From contig WRHW01000001.1 in the NCBI GenBank assembly GCA_009783055.1, positions 62,001 through 126,000 on the forward strand: a stretch of DNA of 64,000 nt, read 5' to 3'. A program made the position numbers and the translations under genes. The stretch comes from Holophagaceae bacterium (GTDB lineage Bacteria; Acidobacteriota; Holophagae; Holophagales; Holophagaceae). Shown here in pieces: positions 45,512-55,730 of the stretch (its first letter is position 1; each line of letters begins with the position of its first letter). The notes beneath the pieces are model-generated. The model saw nothing but the letters and a program-made list of their open reading frames with translations. It had not been told where the DNA came from and searched no databases.

Positions 45512-47317
45512 ATGAGTAATTCCCCTCGCATTCGTGTTCTTTCAGACCAAGTTGTAAACCAAATTGCCGCTGGCGAGGTTGTCGAGCGTCCTGCATCAAT
45601 TCTCAAAGAACTCGTAGAAAATTCTTTGGATGCCGGTGCTACTTCTTTGGATATTGCTTGGGAAGAGGGTGGAAGAAAGTTTTTAGAAGTAGCCGACAAC
45701 GGCTGTGGAATGGCAAGAGATGACCTCTATATGGCTCTGGAGCGACATGCTACCAGCAAGATAATTTCATCACAGGATTTACAAGCATTAGGCAGTTTTG
45801 GCTTTCGGGGTGAGGCGTTGCCAAGCATTGCAAGCGTGACGCGTTTTGAAATAAATAGTGCGCAGAGCGATGGCCTTGGCTATATTCTCCGGTCTGATTT
45901 TGGAGTGATAAAAGGTGTTACACCGGCTCCAAGAGCAAAGGGGACAACAGTATCCATCAGGGATATTTTTTTACAACTGCCAGCCCGTAGGCGATTTCTT
46001 AAGTCAGCAGAAACAGAACATGCCCATCTCTGGAGCACCATCACGCGCATGGCCTTGGCAACTCCAAGCACTCAGTGGAGGATACGATCAGATAGGTCTG
46101 GTGAGCTTATCTTGCCAGTCGTTACAGACCTCAGACATCGGATCGCGCCGTTGCTGGGTGAAAAGACGTCAAAACTGGCTACATTTAGTGACGGTGCGCC
46201 CCCTTGGAAGCTACATGGATTTATTAGTCCGCCAGATTTGAGCTACCGAAATCGCAACCATTTATACCTGTTTGTCAACGGCAGGCCAGTGAGAGATAGG
46301 CTGATTCTTTCGGCTCTGGCGACTGGTTGGGAAGGCTTTTTCCCAAAGGGTGCATATCCTGTGGTAGTGCTGTTTTTGGAAGTACCTCCAGAGGCAGTTG
46401 ACGTAAATGTGCATCCTACAAAAGCAGAAGTCAGATTTCATCAACCCCAACGCATTTTTCCATGGATTAGTAGCGCGACACGAGAGGCTTGGGGTGCAAT
46501 AAAAACAGAACTGCCAAGCGTGTCTGGTTTGCCACCCAGACAAACCAACAAGGGCTTTGACCGACCGAAGCAGAGTCCATTTGCGGCTCCAGAGCATCCT
46601 CAGCTATGGGCGAACAGTAAAGAAGTACTAAAATCGTTACAACAGGCATTTTCCTCTAGCTTGGATAGCCCCTATTCTGCCATTAGCACGGAGACTAGGG
46701 CCGCTGAGGCATCTTTGTCAAATTATTTTTCTGCAATGACTATCCGATATTTGGGGTCATTCTCTAATACCTATCTCTTGGCTGAAGTTCGGATGAATAA
46801 TCAGCCGGAGTTATGGATTGTGGATCAACACGTAGCCCATGAACGTGTGCTATATGAGCAATTGTTCATACGAAAAACCCAACCTGCGATCCAACCATTT
46901 TTGCCGCCAAAAGTCATCCACATTGGTCATGCGATGATGGCAAAACTAAGCCCATACATTGGGGAACTTTGTAGCATTGGCGTGGAAGTCGAACCTATGG
47001 GTGAAGATGCTATTGCTGTAAGGGCACTCCCTGATTTTTTGGTGGATCGTTCGCCAGATTTGTTGCTAGAGGACCTGGTGAAAAGAATCGAATCAAACAA
47101 AGGAAATGATTTAGAATATTTCCGAAAAGATTTGAATGCAGAGCTCGCTTGTCGCTCGGCAATTAAGAAAAATCATGCCCTAGATTCTGTTCAGGCTCAG
47201 GCACTACTAGATTCTCTTGTCAATTGTGATAATCCTCTAACGTGTCCACACGGCAGACCCGTGATGAAAAAAATGACACTGGTAGAGCTAGAGAGAAGTT
47301 TTGGACGACGGAGTTAA
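45512..47317 (+). CDS. mutL: DNA mismatch repair protein MutL
   Basis: A 601-residue MutL. The N-terminal GHKL ATPase has NQIAAGEVVERPASILKELV, DNGCGM and FGFRGEALPSIASV. NVHPTKAEVRF marks the end of the ATPase region and is followed by a polar linker. The C-terminal dimerisation domain contains VDQHVAHERVLYEQL, which fits the nuclease metal-binding motif DQHA-x2-E-x4-E except for Val in place of Ala. ACRSAIKKNHAL and CPHGRP also follow the endonuclease type. It should nick DNA during MutS-directed repair in an organism without MutH. No mutS is in the window. Confidence 0.95.
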   Translation: MSNSPRIRVLSDQVVNQIAAGEVVERPASILKELVENSLDAGATSLDIAWEEGGRKFLEVADNGCGMARDDLYMALERHATSKIISSQDLQALGSFGFRGEALPSIASVTRFEINSAQSDGLGYILRSDFGVIKGVTPAPRAKGTTVSIRDIFLQLPARRRFLKSAETEHAHLWSTITRMALATPSTQWRIRSDRSGELILPVVTDLRHRIAPLLGEKTSKLATFSDGAPPWKLHGFISPPDLSYRNRNHLYLFVNGRPVRDRLILSALATGWEGFFPKGAYPVVVLFLEVPPEAVDVNVHPTKAEVRFHQPQRIFPWISSATREAWGAIKTELPSVSGLPPRQTNKGFDRPKQSPFAAPEHPQLWANSKEVLKSLQQAFSSSLDSPYSAISTETRAAEASLSNYFSAMTIRYLGSFSNTYLLAEVRMNNQPELWIVDQHVAHERVLYEQLFIRKTQPAIQPFLPPKVIHIGHAMMAKLSPYIGELCSIGVEVEPMGEDAIAVRALPDFLVDRSPDLLLEDLVKRIESNKGNDLEYFRKDLNAELACRSAIKKNHALDSVQAQALLDSLVNCDNPLTCPHGRPVMKKMTLVELERSFGRRS

Positions 47318-47361
47318 GCTAATGTTTGTATTGAATGAGCCAATTTGAGAAAAGGATATAT

Positions 47362-48180
47362 ATGGGCACTACCGATTCTAGCTCTGTCATTTTTGTTGTT
47401 CCGGTTTACTTGCCCCAGCTTCCGGATTTGGATTTATTTTCGCTAAAACATTCGGTGGATGTATTAAATCCAGAACGCAAAATTGCATTTATCTGCCAGC
47501 AATCTCTTGATACCAGCTACTATTCAAATTTATTTCCCAATGTCGAATTTATTACCTTCGATGACAACTATTTTCTATCTGTAGAAAATTATAGTCGGCT
47601 ATTGCTGAGCGAATTTTTCTACCAAAAATTTGATAATTTTGAATTTGCTCTCATATCACAAACTGATGCGATTCTTTTAAGAGATGAATTGGATTATTGG
47701 GTAAGCCAAGATTATGATTACATAGGTGCTCCATGGCCTACATCGCTAAGCATCGTTGTAAATACAGATATTTATAAAGGACAAGAAAAAAAGGTTTACA
47801 GTTCGGTTGGTAATGGTGGGCTGAGCCTAAGACGGGTAAAAAAGTGTATTAAGTTGCTAAACGAATTTCCGGAGGCTGTCACCAACATGTCAAATGCTGG
47901 TATTCACGAGGATTTGTTTTTCAGCGTGTTTGGTCAGTTATCAAATGATTTCTCGATACCAGATAAAATATCGGCATCTAAATTTTCGATGGAGATATCT
48001 GCAGATTATTTTCTATATTTGAACGGTGGTCATCCTCCGATGGGCGGTCATGCATGGTGGAGATATCATGCTGATTTTTGGCTAAACTTGCTAGGAAATT
48101 CTGCAGACCCTATAAGAGACTTGGCACTAAAAACTCATGCGATAGAAATAGCTAAAATAAAAGCAGGGGAATTTCGCTAA
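47362..48180 (+). CDS. DUF5672-type glycosyltransferase-like protein
   Basis: ATG 47362, seven bases after AAGG, gives 272 residues without signal or membrane segments. It resembles DUF5672 proteins, a glycosyltransferase-like group: VIFVVPVYLPQ, FALISQTDAILLRDELDYW (with a QTD element like a DxD site), YDYIGAPWP, VGNGGLSLRRVKKC and a late IHEDLFFSV. The layout suggests a GT-A fold that uses a nucleotide sugar. It may act in surface glycan synthesis, and galE lies two genes on, but substrate and partner are unknown. Confidence 0.65.
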   Translation: MGTTDSSSVIFVVPVYLPQLPDLDLFSLKHSVDVLNPERKIAFICQQSLDTSYYSNLFPNVEFITFDDNYFLSVENYSRLLLSEFFYQKFDNFEFALISQTDAILLRDELDYWVSQDYDYIGAPWPTSLSIVVNTDIYKGQEKKVYSSVGNGGLSLRRVKKCIKLLNEFPEAVTNMSNAGIHEDLFFSVFGQLSNDFSIPDKISASKFSMEISADYFLYLNGGHPPMGGHAWWRYHADFWLNLLGNSADPIRDLALKTHAIEIAKIKAGEFR

Positions 48181-48202
48181 ATATTTCAGGCTATATTTGG
48201 CA

Positions 48203-49063
48203 TTATTTTTTATTCGCTCCCCATACTCCAAGGAGGATCAGTACTGCTCCGGTGGCTTGCAATGGTCCAAAAAACTCTCCCCGGATAATAACGCCCGCCG
48301 CAACGGATACTGCGGTAGAGATATTTGAAAAAACTGAAGATTGACTGGCCTTCAATCTGCTCAAATTGAAATTAACTAGTAAGAATGCCACTACAGATGA
48401 CAGTCCGCCCAGATAAACAATTGAGGGGAAAACCGAAACAGCCCTATGGATTATTGCTGGCTCTCCTTTTATCAGTGCGAGAAAGCCGAAAACCAGAGTC
48501 CCAGAAATCATCATGGCAAACGTTGTTTCCAAGGGAGTAAAGTTTTTACTGGATCTTCTCGAAAACACATTGTAAAGGCTTGCAGAGGCCATAGCACCGA
48601 ATAGTAGTAGCAAGCCAAACACTGTATTGTCGCCACCTTGAAGAGTTATTGCAATGAATCCGACACCCCCCAAAGAAATCAATAGACTTACCATCCGCAT
48701 TATCGTTGGCTTTTCATCTAGAATGAACCAGGCTAAAAAGGCCACAGTGACAGGAACTGCACCCAACATCAGACCAGCCGCAACCGTTGAGCATTCGGTG
48801 ATGCCAAATGTTTCACAGGTGAAATATAGCACTGGTTGGAAAAGGCAGACAGGTAATAACTGAACCAATGGCTTTCCATGGTAAGAAAGTTTAATGGCTC
48901 CGCAAGAGACAAGTACGACAAAAATGAGAGTGGCAAAAGAGAACCTTAAAAACAGTAGCTCAAAAGGATTTACATTCTCCAAGGCACTCTTGGTTGCCAA
49001 GAAAGAAAAACCAAAAATGGTCGAATATCCAAGGCCGGCAAAAATGGGGGCGTATCGTTTCAT
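48203..49063 (-). CDS. EamA/DMT-family transporter
   Basis: From ATG 49063 the product has 286 residues with ten predicted transmembrane helices in two EamA repeats. The first begins GLGYSTIFGFSFLATKSAL and the second lies around YNVFSRRSSKNFTPLETTFAMM. PVTVAFLAWFILDEKPT and GVIIRGEFFGPLQATGAVLI are typical ends of the repeats. The family exports metabolites such as amino acids or nucleobases; substrate unknown. It is convergent with the DUF5672 gene and divergent from galE. Confidence 0.85.
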   Translation of the reverse strand: MKRYAPIFAGLGYSTIFGFSFLATKSALENVNPFELLFLRFSFATLIFVVLVSCGAIKLSYHGKPLVQLLPVCLFQPVLYFTCETFGITECSTVAAGLMLGAVPVTVAFLAWFILDEKPTIMRMVSLLISLGGVGFIAITLQGGDNTVFGLLLLFGAMASASLYNVFSRRSSKNFTPLETTFAMMISGTLVFGFLALIKGEPAIIHRAVSVFPSIVYLGGLSSVVAFLLVNFNLSRLKASQSSVFSNISTAVSVAAGVIIRGEFFGPLQATGAVLILLGVWGANKK

Positions 49064-49187
49064 AACAATAAAGTTTACGATGTATTGACTAGTAGAATAA
49101 ACTATAAATTGACATCGCTTAAAGTTGAGAACGCAGGACACTGATTTATGGCTTTGCGCGGGTCAGATGATATTGATGAGGTACTGC

Positions 49188-50174
49188 ATGCACATTCTTG
49201 TTACAGGGGGCGCGGGTTTCATTGGAAGCCACACCGTTGACCTGTTGATAAATGGGGGCTACAAAGTTACAGTCCTTGATAATTTGGTAAAGGGCTATAG
49301 AGAAGCAGTGCACAAAGATGCAAATTTTATCCAAGGTGACAGCGGTGATCAAAAGCTGTTAGACCAATTATTTACCTCCGAAAAAATAGATGGAGTCTTT
49401 CACTTTGCCGCACTCATTGAGGCAGGCGAAAGTATGGTAAATCCAGGCCGTTTTTTCGTCAACAATACTTCTAAAGCTTTAGCATTACTAGATAAGATGG
49501 CGGCACATTCGGTGAAATATTTTATTTTTTCGAGTACAGCCGCTACTTATGGAGACCCAGAGTACACTCCCATTGATGAAAACCACCCACAAAAGCCTAC
49601 AAATGCCTATGGATATTCCAAGCTATTAGTCGAAGGGGCACTTAAGTGGATGTGCCAATTGCGTGGTATGTCTTGTATTTCACTGAGGTATTTTAATGCC
49701 GCTGGGAGTTCGGCTCACTTAGGAGAATGTCACAATCCAGAAAGCCATTTGATTCCCATTGCATTGGATGTAGCACTTGGTAAATTGCCTCATATCAAAA
49801 TTTATGGAACAGATTATCCTACTTTTGATGGCACCTGTATCCGAGATTATATTCATGTTGAGGATTTGGCCTATGCTCACTTGCTGGCATATAAAAAGCT
49901 AATAACAGAAAAGCCGTCGCAATTGCTGGCCTACAATTTAGGCAATGGTCTAGGATACAGTGTGCGACAAGTTATTGACGAGGCACGCAGGATTACAGGC
50001 CACACTATCCCTGTGGAGGAAGAAGCCAGGCGACCTGGCGATCCGGCTGTGCTTGTTGCTTCCAGTGAAAAGGTAAAGGCCGATTTAGGGTGGTTTCCAA
50101 TATATCCTGGGTTGGAAGAAATTATTAATAGTGCATGGATTTGGAGAAAAAATCATCCCAACGGATATTCTTGA
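49188..50174 (+). CDS. galE: UDP-glucose 4-epimerase
   Basis: ATG 49188, six bases after GAGGT, gives 328 residues, a standard GalE length. It has the NAD-binding VTGGAGFIGSHTVDLL, FHFAALIEAGESM, the catalytic SSTAATYG and YGYSKLLVE (Tyr-x3-Lys), LRYFNAAG and RDYIHVEDLAYAH. It interconverts UDP-glucose and UDP-galactose, feeding surface polysaccharides. It is monocistronic as far as can be seen. Confidence 0.93.
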   Translation: MHILVTGGAGFIGSHTVDLLINGGYKVTVLDNLVKGYREAVHKDANFIQGDSGDQKLLDQLFTSEKIDGVFHFAALIEAGESMVNPGRFFVNNTSKALALLDKMAAHSVKYFIFSSTAATYGDPEYTPIDENHPQKPTNAYGYSKLLVEGALKWMCQLRGMSCISLRYFNAAGSSAHLGECHNPESHLIPIALDVALGKLPHIKIYGTDYPTFDGTCIRDYIHVEDLAYAHLLAYKKLITEKPSQLLAYNLGNGLGYSVRQVIDEARRITGHTIPVEEEARRPGDPAVLVASSEKVKADLGWFPIYPGLEEIINSAWIWRKNHPNGYS

Positions 50175-50337
50175 GGATAATTCAGTAAATTTTTTGGTTT
50201 TCGATGCCATAACCATTCACAATAACATGATTTACAAATGCCTCACTTGAAGCGAAAATCTTTGCCGAACTATGAATCAAACCTCCTATAATAAGGATTG
50301 GTTTGTCTTTTTCTCAATCATTTATTTTGGAGTAGCT

Positions 50338-53300
50338 ATGTCCAGGTCATTCGGTAGAGTTTTATCTGGGGTTCTGACCCCCCTAGCTTTAGTTATTGGA
50401 GCGTTGCCCGCTACTGGGCAGAGTGCCTTAAAGCCTGAGGATCTCAATCAATTTTCTTGGCGATGGGTTGGGCCAACAACTTTTCAGGGTCGCCTCACTG
50501 CCTTTTCTGTCCCAGCTGGACAAAACAAAGTGTATTACGCTCTATCTGCAAGCGGGGGGCTATGGAAAACAGAAAACGCCGGGGCAACTTTTGAACCAAT
50601 TTTCGAAAAATATGGCAACCAGAGCATGGGATGGTTGGCCATTGCTCCCTCCGATAGCAATATTCTGTATTTAGGAACAGGTGAGCCAATGCACGCAAGG
50701 TCAAGTGCTCATGGCAATGGAGTTTGGAAATCCACAGATGCCGGTAAAACATGGACTCATGTTGGGCTTGCAAAGAGCCACTATATACCAAGAATAGAAA
50801 TTGATTCAAAGAACCCTGACATCGTTTATGTTGCAACTGAAGGTGCTTTGTATGACAACAATAGCGATACTGAGCGTGGCCTGTTTAAGACCACGGACGG
50901 CGGAAAAACATGGGTAAATGTCTTTCCGATGAAGGACCGTGGGGTAGGCGATTTCGTGATTGACCCAAAGAATTCAGATATAGTTATTGCGGCGGCCTAT
51001 AAGACATTTAGAAGAACTTGGACTTATCTGGATAGACATGTTGATAATGATATGTACAAGTCTACTGATGGTGGTAAAACATGGAAAAAACTAACATCAG
51101 GGCTTCCTGTTGGTAGTGAAATTGGTCGTACCGGGCTTACAATTTACGAAAAGAATCCACGGATAATTAGTGCCCGTATCGATGAAGGGGTCAATCTCGG
51201 CCTACTACAAACAGAAGATGGAAACATTTTCAGAGCCGGACAAATATATAAAGGTACCAATAACTTGGATTCTTTCAAAAAACATTCTATTAACCCTGAA
51301 TTGGCCAAACTAGTAAAATATGTGCCACCGAAAGTAGAAAGGGAAGCCGATTTAGTCAACGAACTAAACAACCAAATCAAGGATAAAGAATTTTTGACCA
51401 AAAATGGGATTGATATACAAAAGTTGCAACAAGTGGCCAAGAAGCTGTATCCAAAGGATGAAGCACTGCAAACATCAATAACAGAAGTTGAAAAAATGCA
51501 AAAAGAGCCTGAATCAGATGCCACAAAAGGCAGGTATCAGGTGATAAATCGAAATGCACTTGAAATTCTCTATGCCGATGTCCTCAGGAATATGGCTCCG
51601 GTGATTAGAAATGGTGTTGTATATAGGTCGGAGGACCAAGGAGAAACATGGAAGCGAATGACAGAGTACAAGCATTCCGGTGGCAGTACCCAAGTCAACC
51701 AGACAGAAGGCGGATACTATGGTCGCATTATTTTTGATCCGAACAATGACCAAATACTGTATTGTGGCGACACCAATACTACCATTTCAAAGGACGGCGG
51801 AAAGACATTCCAGCTTACTGGTTGGCGTGGGCCGCACGTAGATCACCGATCAATTTGGATTGATCCTCTTGATTCTGATCATATCCTAAGTGCCAATGAT
51901 GGTTCTGCCAGCGAAAGCTGGGATGGTGGAAAAACTTGGACAGAAAAATATTCTCTCAACGTGCAACAGTTCTATAACATCTCTGTTGATAACGAATTGC
52001 CGTACAACGTCATGGGTGGAACTCAGGACAATGGTGCTTGGCTTGGACCCTCCCAAACCAGGAACCAGTACGGAATATATCCATCGGACTGGAAGTACTT
52101 CCAAACTGGAGATGGATTCTATGTAGTACGTGACTGGTGGAATCCAGACTTTGTCTACTATGAAAGCCAATTTGGAGCCTCTAGTCGAATCAATATGAGC
52201 AATGGCGAAGTTCAGTCATTGGTTAGGCGCACCACCCCTGAAGAAACTGCAAAAGGAGTCCCTGCACAACGCTATCAGTGGGATGCGCCGATCGTTCTTT
52301 CACCTCATAACCCAGGGATTGTATATATTTGTTCACAATTCGTCCATAGATCATTTAGTCGTGGCACGACAGGAACTTTTGAGACAATAAGCCCGGACTT
52401 GTCGAAAAACATGACAGACAGAATCGAACTTTCCAAAAAAACCAATCTGCAGTACGGAGCCATTTATACCTTTGCCGAATCGCCGAAGAAACCCGGAATA
52501 TTTTGGGCTGGCACAGACGATGGCAACGTTCAGCTATCCACAAATTTTGGAAACACATGGACAAATATTACAGACCAGTTCTACGATTCGAAAGGGAATC
52601 TTAAAAAGGATGTTAGAGGAACTGTGATTCCATACGATAGATGGGTGAAAAGGGTTGTGCCGAGTAAGTTTGACGCAAATACATGCTATGTCGCTTTTAG
52701 CGGGTATAGGACGCATAGCGAAGACAACACCTACATATATGTCACAAAAGACCTTGGCAAAACATGGGAAGATATTTCGGGAGGGATGAACGTACCCGTT
52801 TTCGATCTCAAAGAAGACCCAGCAAATCAGGATGCTCTCTATATTGGTACAGAATGTGGGGTTTACCTTACTATCGACCGCGGAAAAAATTGGATTCCAT
52901 TTTCTACAACCGCCCCTGATACCTTAGTCAAAGAAATTGCTGTTCAAGAGCGTGATCGTGATTTAGCTATTGGGACGTATGGGCGTGGTATTTACGTTGC
53001 CGACATTTATCCAATCAAGGAGTTTAAGCCAGAGATATTTGAGAAAGCAGTACACTTCTTTGAGCCAGAGCCTGGCATTAAGTGGAACAGGTTTGAACGC
53101 AGAGGTGATACCGCTGGGGTGCCCAACAGGGCTGTCAACCCACCGGTTGGTGTAAATTTGTATTACTACATCAAATCTGAAGCCAGTAAAGTAAACCTGG
53201 TTATCAAGGATTTTGAGGGAAATGTTTTACAAACACTGACCGGCACCGCAAAAGCTGGCCTCCAAAAAACATTTTGGGGATTTACGCGTGACGCAGGCCA

Positions 53301-53460
53301 AGGAGCCACAACAGTCAGCAGGGGAGCAGGTGGTGGTGGAGCACGCTTTGGGCGAGCCCCAATGCTAGACCCTGGTGTTTATAAAGTTACTCTTTCTGTC
53401 GATGATAAGGAAATTACGACTCACAAAATAACAATACAGCCCGACCCGATGTTTAAGTAA
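50338..53460 (+). CDS. Large secreted sortilin/VPS10-like BNR-repeat protein
   Basis: ATG 50338, six bases after GGAG, gives 1040 residues with a signal peptide (LTPLALVIGALPATGQS). The body has repeated BNR/Asp-box elements such as STDAGKTW, TTDGGKTWVN, SKDGGKTF, SWDGGKTW, STNFGNTW and TKDLGKTWED, spread over two ten-bladed-type propellers as in sortilin-like bacterial proteins. A helical insert of about 130 residues (around residues 310-420) interrupts the first part. Near the C-terminus, after a beta-sandwich-like segment, comes a Gly-rich RGAGGGGARFG. Such proteins are often annotated glycosyl hydrolase or sortilin, but enzymatic activity is not established. The role may be binding or degradation of extracellular polymers. 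Confidence 0.8.
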   Translation: MSRSFGRVLSGVLTPLALVIGALPATGQSALKPEDLNQFSWRWVGPTTFQGRLTAFSVPAGQNKVYYALSASGGLWKTENAGATFEPIFEKYGNQSMGWLAIAPSDSNILYLGTGEPMHARSSAHGNGVWKSTDAGKTWTHVGLAKSHYIPRIEIDSKNPDIVYVATEGALYDNNSDTERGLFKTTDGGKTWVNVFPMKDRGVGDFVIDPKNSDIVIAAAYKTFRRTWTYLDRHVDNDMYKSTDGGKTWKKLTSGLPVGSEIGRTGLTIYEKNPRIISARIDEGVNLGLLQTEDGNIFRAGQIYKGTNNLDSFKKHSINPELAKLVKYVPPKVEREADLVNELNNQIKDKEFLTKNGIDIQKLQQVAKKLYPKDEALQTSITEVEKMQKEPESDATKGRYQVINRNALEILYADVLRNMAPVIRNGVVYRSEDQGETWKRMTEYKHSGGSTQVNQTEGGYYGRIIFDPNNDQILYCGDTNTTISKDGGKTFQLTGWRGPHVDHRSIWIDPLDSDHILSANDGSASESWDGGKTWTEKYSLNVQQFYNISVDNELPYNVMGGTQDNGAWLGPSQTRNQYGIYPSDWKYFQTGDGFYVVRDWWNPDFVYYESQFGASSRINMSNGEVQSLVRRTTPEETAKGVPAQRYQWDAPIVLSPHNPGIVYICSQFVHRSFSRGTTGTFETISPDLSKNMTDRIELSKKTNLQYGAIYTFAESPKKPGIFWAGTDDGNVQLSTNFGNTWTNITDQFYDSKGNLKKDVRGTVIPYDRWVKRVVPSKFDANTCYVAFSGYRTHSEDNTYIYVTKDLGKTWEDISGGMNVPVFDLKEDPANQDALYIGTECGVYLTIDRGKNWIPFSTTAPDTLVKEIAVQERDRDLAIGTYGRGIYVADIYPIKEFKPEIFEKAVHFFEPEPGIKWNRFERRGDTAGVPNRAVNPPVGVNLYYYIKSEASKVNLVIKDFEGNVLQTLTGTAKAGLQKTFWGFTRDAGQGATTVSRGAGGGGARFGRAPMLDPGVYKVTLSVDDKEITTHKITIQPDPMFK

Positions 53461-53500
53461 AAATAATAGATATATTTACAATAATTTGTGGGGCATTACT

Positions 53501-55711
53501 ATGTTTAATATCGAAGCATGTTTCGACCAGCAGATTCTTGAAACGAATAGGGAAAGGCCCACGGTCATATTTCCGGAAGCACTGGATATACGAGTAATTG
53601 AGGCGGTCTGTCACCTTACTAGATTTGTCCACCCTGTATTGCTGGCATCTGAGAAAGATGTAAGGGCAGTGCTGGCTGATCAAAAGAATAATTTTGATAT
53701 AGATCGCGCTGACTTTGCATTTTCAGAATGCGCCTTTGTTGATATTAGTGAGAGAAATGACCTAGTTGAAGAATATGCCGACCTACTCGTTAAGTGCTTT
53801 GCTGAAAAAGGAGAAGTATTTGAAAACGAGGAGGCTCGAAAACGGGTGTTACACCCAACTTGGTTTGCTCTTATGGCAATACAGGCTGGTCATGCGGATT
53901 CAGTGATAGGTGGTGCCCAGCTCGATCCAAAAGATTATTTCCGACCAATGATAATGGTTTTGAAAGATAGTGAAGTTGCCGTGGAGGCTGGAATAATTGT
54001 TTTTCCAGATGATGATCCTCAGCCCCTCTTTCCGCATAATATCCTTGTGCTAGGGGATGCTGGCGTAAATACTACGATGGATGCCAAAACCCTCGCGGAA
54101 GTGGCGGTTGGCACATGTGTCATTGCGCGAGATATTTTGCCAGAGACTCTGTTGCCAACCATCAGAGGGACAATGCTCAGCTATTCTCACCATGGTTCAG
54201 ATGAGGGAAGGGGAGCCGACCGTGTGTATCAGGCAACGCAGATTCTTCCCGAAATTCTTGCAAAACGTGTCGAATCTGAAGAACGGTACTCGACAATCAA
54301 TATACAAGGTGGAGTCAAAGTTAGTGCCGCTCTAAACAAACGCTCAGCAATGTATTTTCAGAATCATGGTTTTGATACTAGCCCCAACGTGTTAGTTTGC
54401 CCGAATCTGGATACTGGCAACTTGCTTTTCTATCTTTTTGCTACTCAATACCCACGCGCAAAAAAATTCGCCGCAATTTTTGGCGTAGGTTTCAAAGGAA
54501 TGAGTTTGGCAAAAGATTGTACTGCTGAGGATATTCGATTGACCGTAAAGGCCAACACATTGCGAATTCATAAACATGCCGCCTTGCACCGAAAACATAC
54601 TGATGTATTCTTCAAACATTATAAAATCCTTGCAATCAATCCAGGCTCGACATCCACGAAAATCGCTATATATGAAGGCGACCTTGAACTGTTTTCAAAG
54701 GAAATACAGCATACTCAAGAAGAACTGGCTCCATTTGAAGGCAAATCAATCACGGCACAATTTCAATTCCGAAAAGATGCAATAGAACAGTTCATGGCCT
54801 CGCATGGGTTTTCAATAAATAGCCTTGACGCTGTTTCTGGTCGTGGAGGGCTTCTGCACCCAATGCAACATGGAACTTTTTTTGTAAATGACAGGATGGT
54901 TGCAGACCTAAAAACGGGTGTTTCGGGGGAACATGCTTCAAATTTGGGAGGATTAATTGCTCGTGATTTGGTTGGTGATTCAGGTATTCCAGCCTTTATT
55001 GTTGATCCTGTGGTTGTAGATGAAGCGGCGGAGAGGGTAAAAATTACTGGCGTAAAAGCAATTCGGCGAAAAGTAATAAGCCATGCTTTGAATCAAATTG
55101 CCACAGCACGCAGGTATGCTGACGACAACGAAACCTTTTATGAACGTTTGAATCTTATCGTTTGTCACATGGGAGGTGGAATCTCTATTGGGGCACATAA
55201 AAAGGGTAGGTATATAGATGCAAATGATGCTCTCGACGGTGAAGGTCCTTTTACTCCCCAGCGAAGCGGTAGCTTGCCAGTGGGTGCTTTTTTGAAGCTG
55301 GCTATAAGTGGCGCATATTCTACTGATGAGCTAAAGCAATTAATCAAGGGAAAAGGGGGCCTTATTGATTTGCTAGGCACATCTAACCTTATGGAATTGG
55401 AAAAACGTTATAACCAGGGCGATGAGCAAGTCAGGTCGGTATTGGATGCCCAAGCATATCAGATAGCAAAATGGATTTGTTCAATGCTTCCAGCTTTTGA
55501 TGGAGAATGCGTTGATCAAGTGTTGTTGACCGGTGGGATGGCTAGGGCTTCATTCCTCGTGACTGAAATTCGGAGACTATTAAGAAGTTTCGGTTGCAAG
55601 ATATCTGTATATCCCGGAGAAAATGAAATGCTGGCTTTGGCCAAGGGTGCAATGAGAGTTTTATCAGGCAAGGAAAAAGCGCAGGAATATGCTCCCTTGG
55701 TTTCTGAATAA
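53501..55711 (+). CDS. Phosphotransacylase-butyrate kinase fusion
   Basis: From ATG 53501 the product has 736 residues. Residues 1 to about 365 belong to the phosphate acetyl/butyryltransferase family (RPTVIFPEALDIRVIEAV, GHADSVIGGAQLDP, VLGDAGVNTTMDAKTLAEVA, NVLVCPNLDTGNLLFYLF). From residue 376 there is a complete butyrate kinase: ILAINPGSTSTKIAIYEG, SGRGGLLHPMQHGTFFVND, EHASNLGGLIARDL, IPAFIVDPVVVDE, CHMGGGISIGAHKKGR and LLTGGMARA. The pair would convert acyl-CoA to acyl-phosphate and then to the acid with ATP formation, or the reverse. In most bacteria these are separate genes. The kinase half is of the butyrate rather than acetate type, so the likely substrates are butyryl or branched-chain acyl groups. 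Confidence 0.88.
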   Translation: MFNIEACFDQQILETNRERPTVIFPEALDIRVIEAVCHLTRFVHPVLLASEKDVRAVLADQKNNFDIDRADFAFSECAFVDISERNDLVEEYADLLVKCFAEKGEVFENEEARKRVLHPTWFALMAIQAGHADSVIGGAQLDPKDYFRPMIMVLKDSEVAVEAGIIVFPDDDPQPLFPHNILVLGDAGVNTTMDAKTLAEVAVGTCVIARDILPETLLPTIRGTMLSYSHHGSDEGRGADRVYQATQILPEILAKRVESEERYSTINIQGGVKVSAALNKRSAMYFQNHGFDTSPNVLVCPNLDTGNLLFYLFATQYPRAKKFAAIFGVGFKGMSLAKDCTAEDIRLTVKANTLRIHKHAALHRKHTDVFFKHYKILAINPGSTSTKIAIYEGDLELFSKEIQHTQEELAPFEGKSITAQFQFRKDAIEQFMASHGFSINSLDAVSGRGGLLHPMQHGTFFVNDRMVADLKTGVSGEHASNLGGLIARDLVGDSGIPAFIVDPVVVDEAAERVKITGVKAIRRKVISHALNQIATARRYADDNETFYERLNLIVCHMGGGISIGAHKKGRYIDANDALDGEGPFTPQRSGSLPVGAFLKLAISGAYSTDELKQLIKGKGGLIDLLGTSNLMELEKRYNQGDEQVRSVLDAQAYQIAKWICSMLPAFDGECVDQVLLTGGMARASFLVTEIRRLLRSFGCKISVYPGENEMLALAKGAMRVLSGKEKAQEYAPLVSE

Positions 55712-55730
55712 CGACTACTGCGCAGAAGCA

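Noticed and set aside
53501-54600. Malic enzyme-type fusion for the phosphotransacylase half
   Set aside because: There is no NAD-binding malic domain; the N-terminus goes straight into the phosphotransacylase fold and the fused partner is a butyrate kinase.
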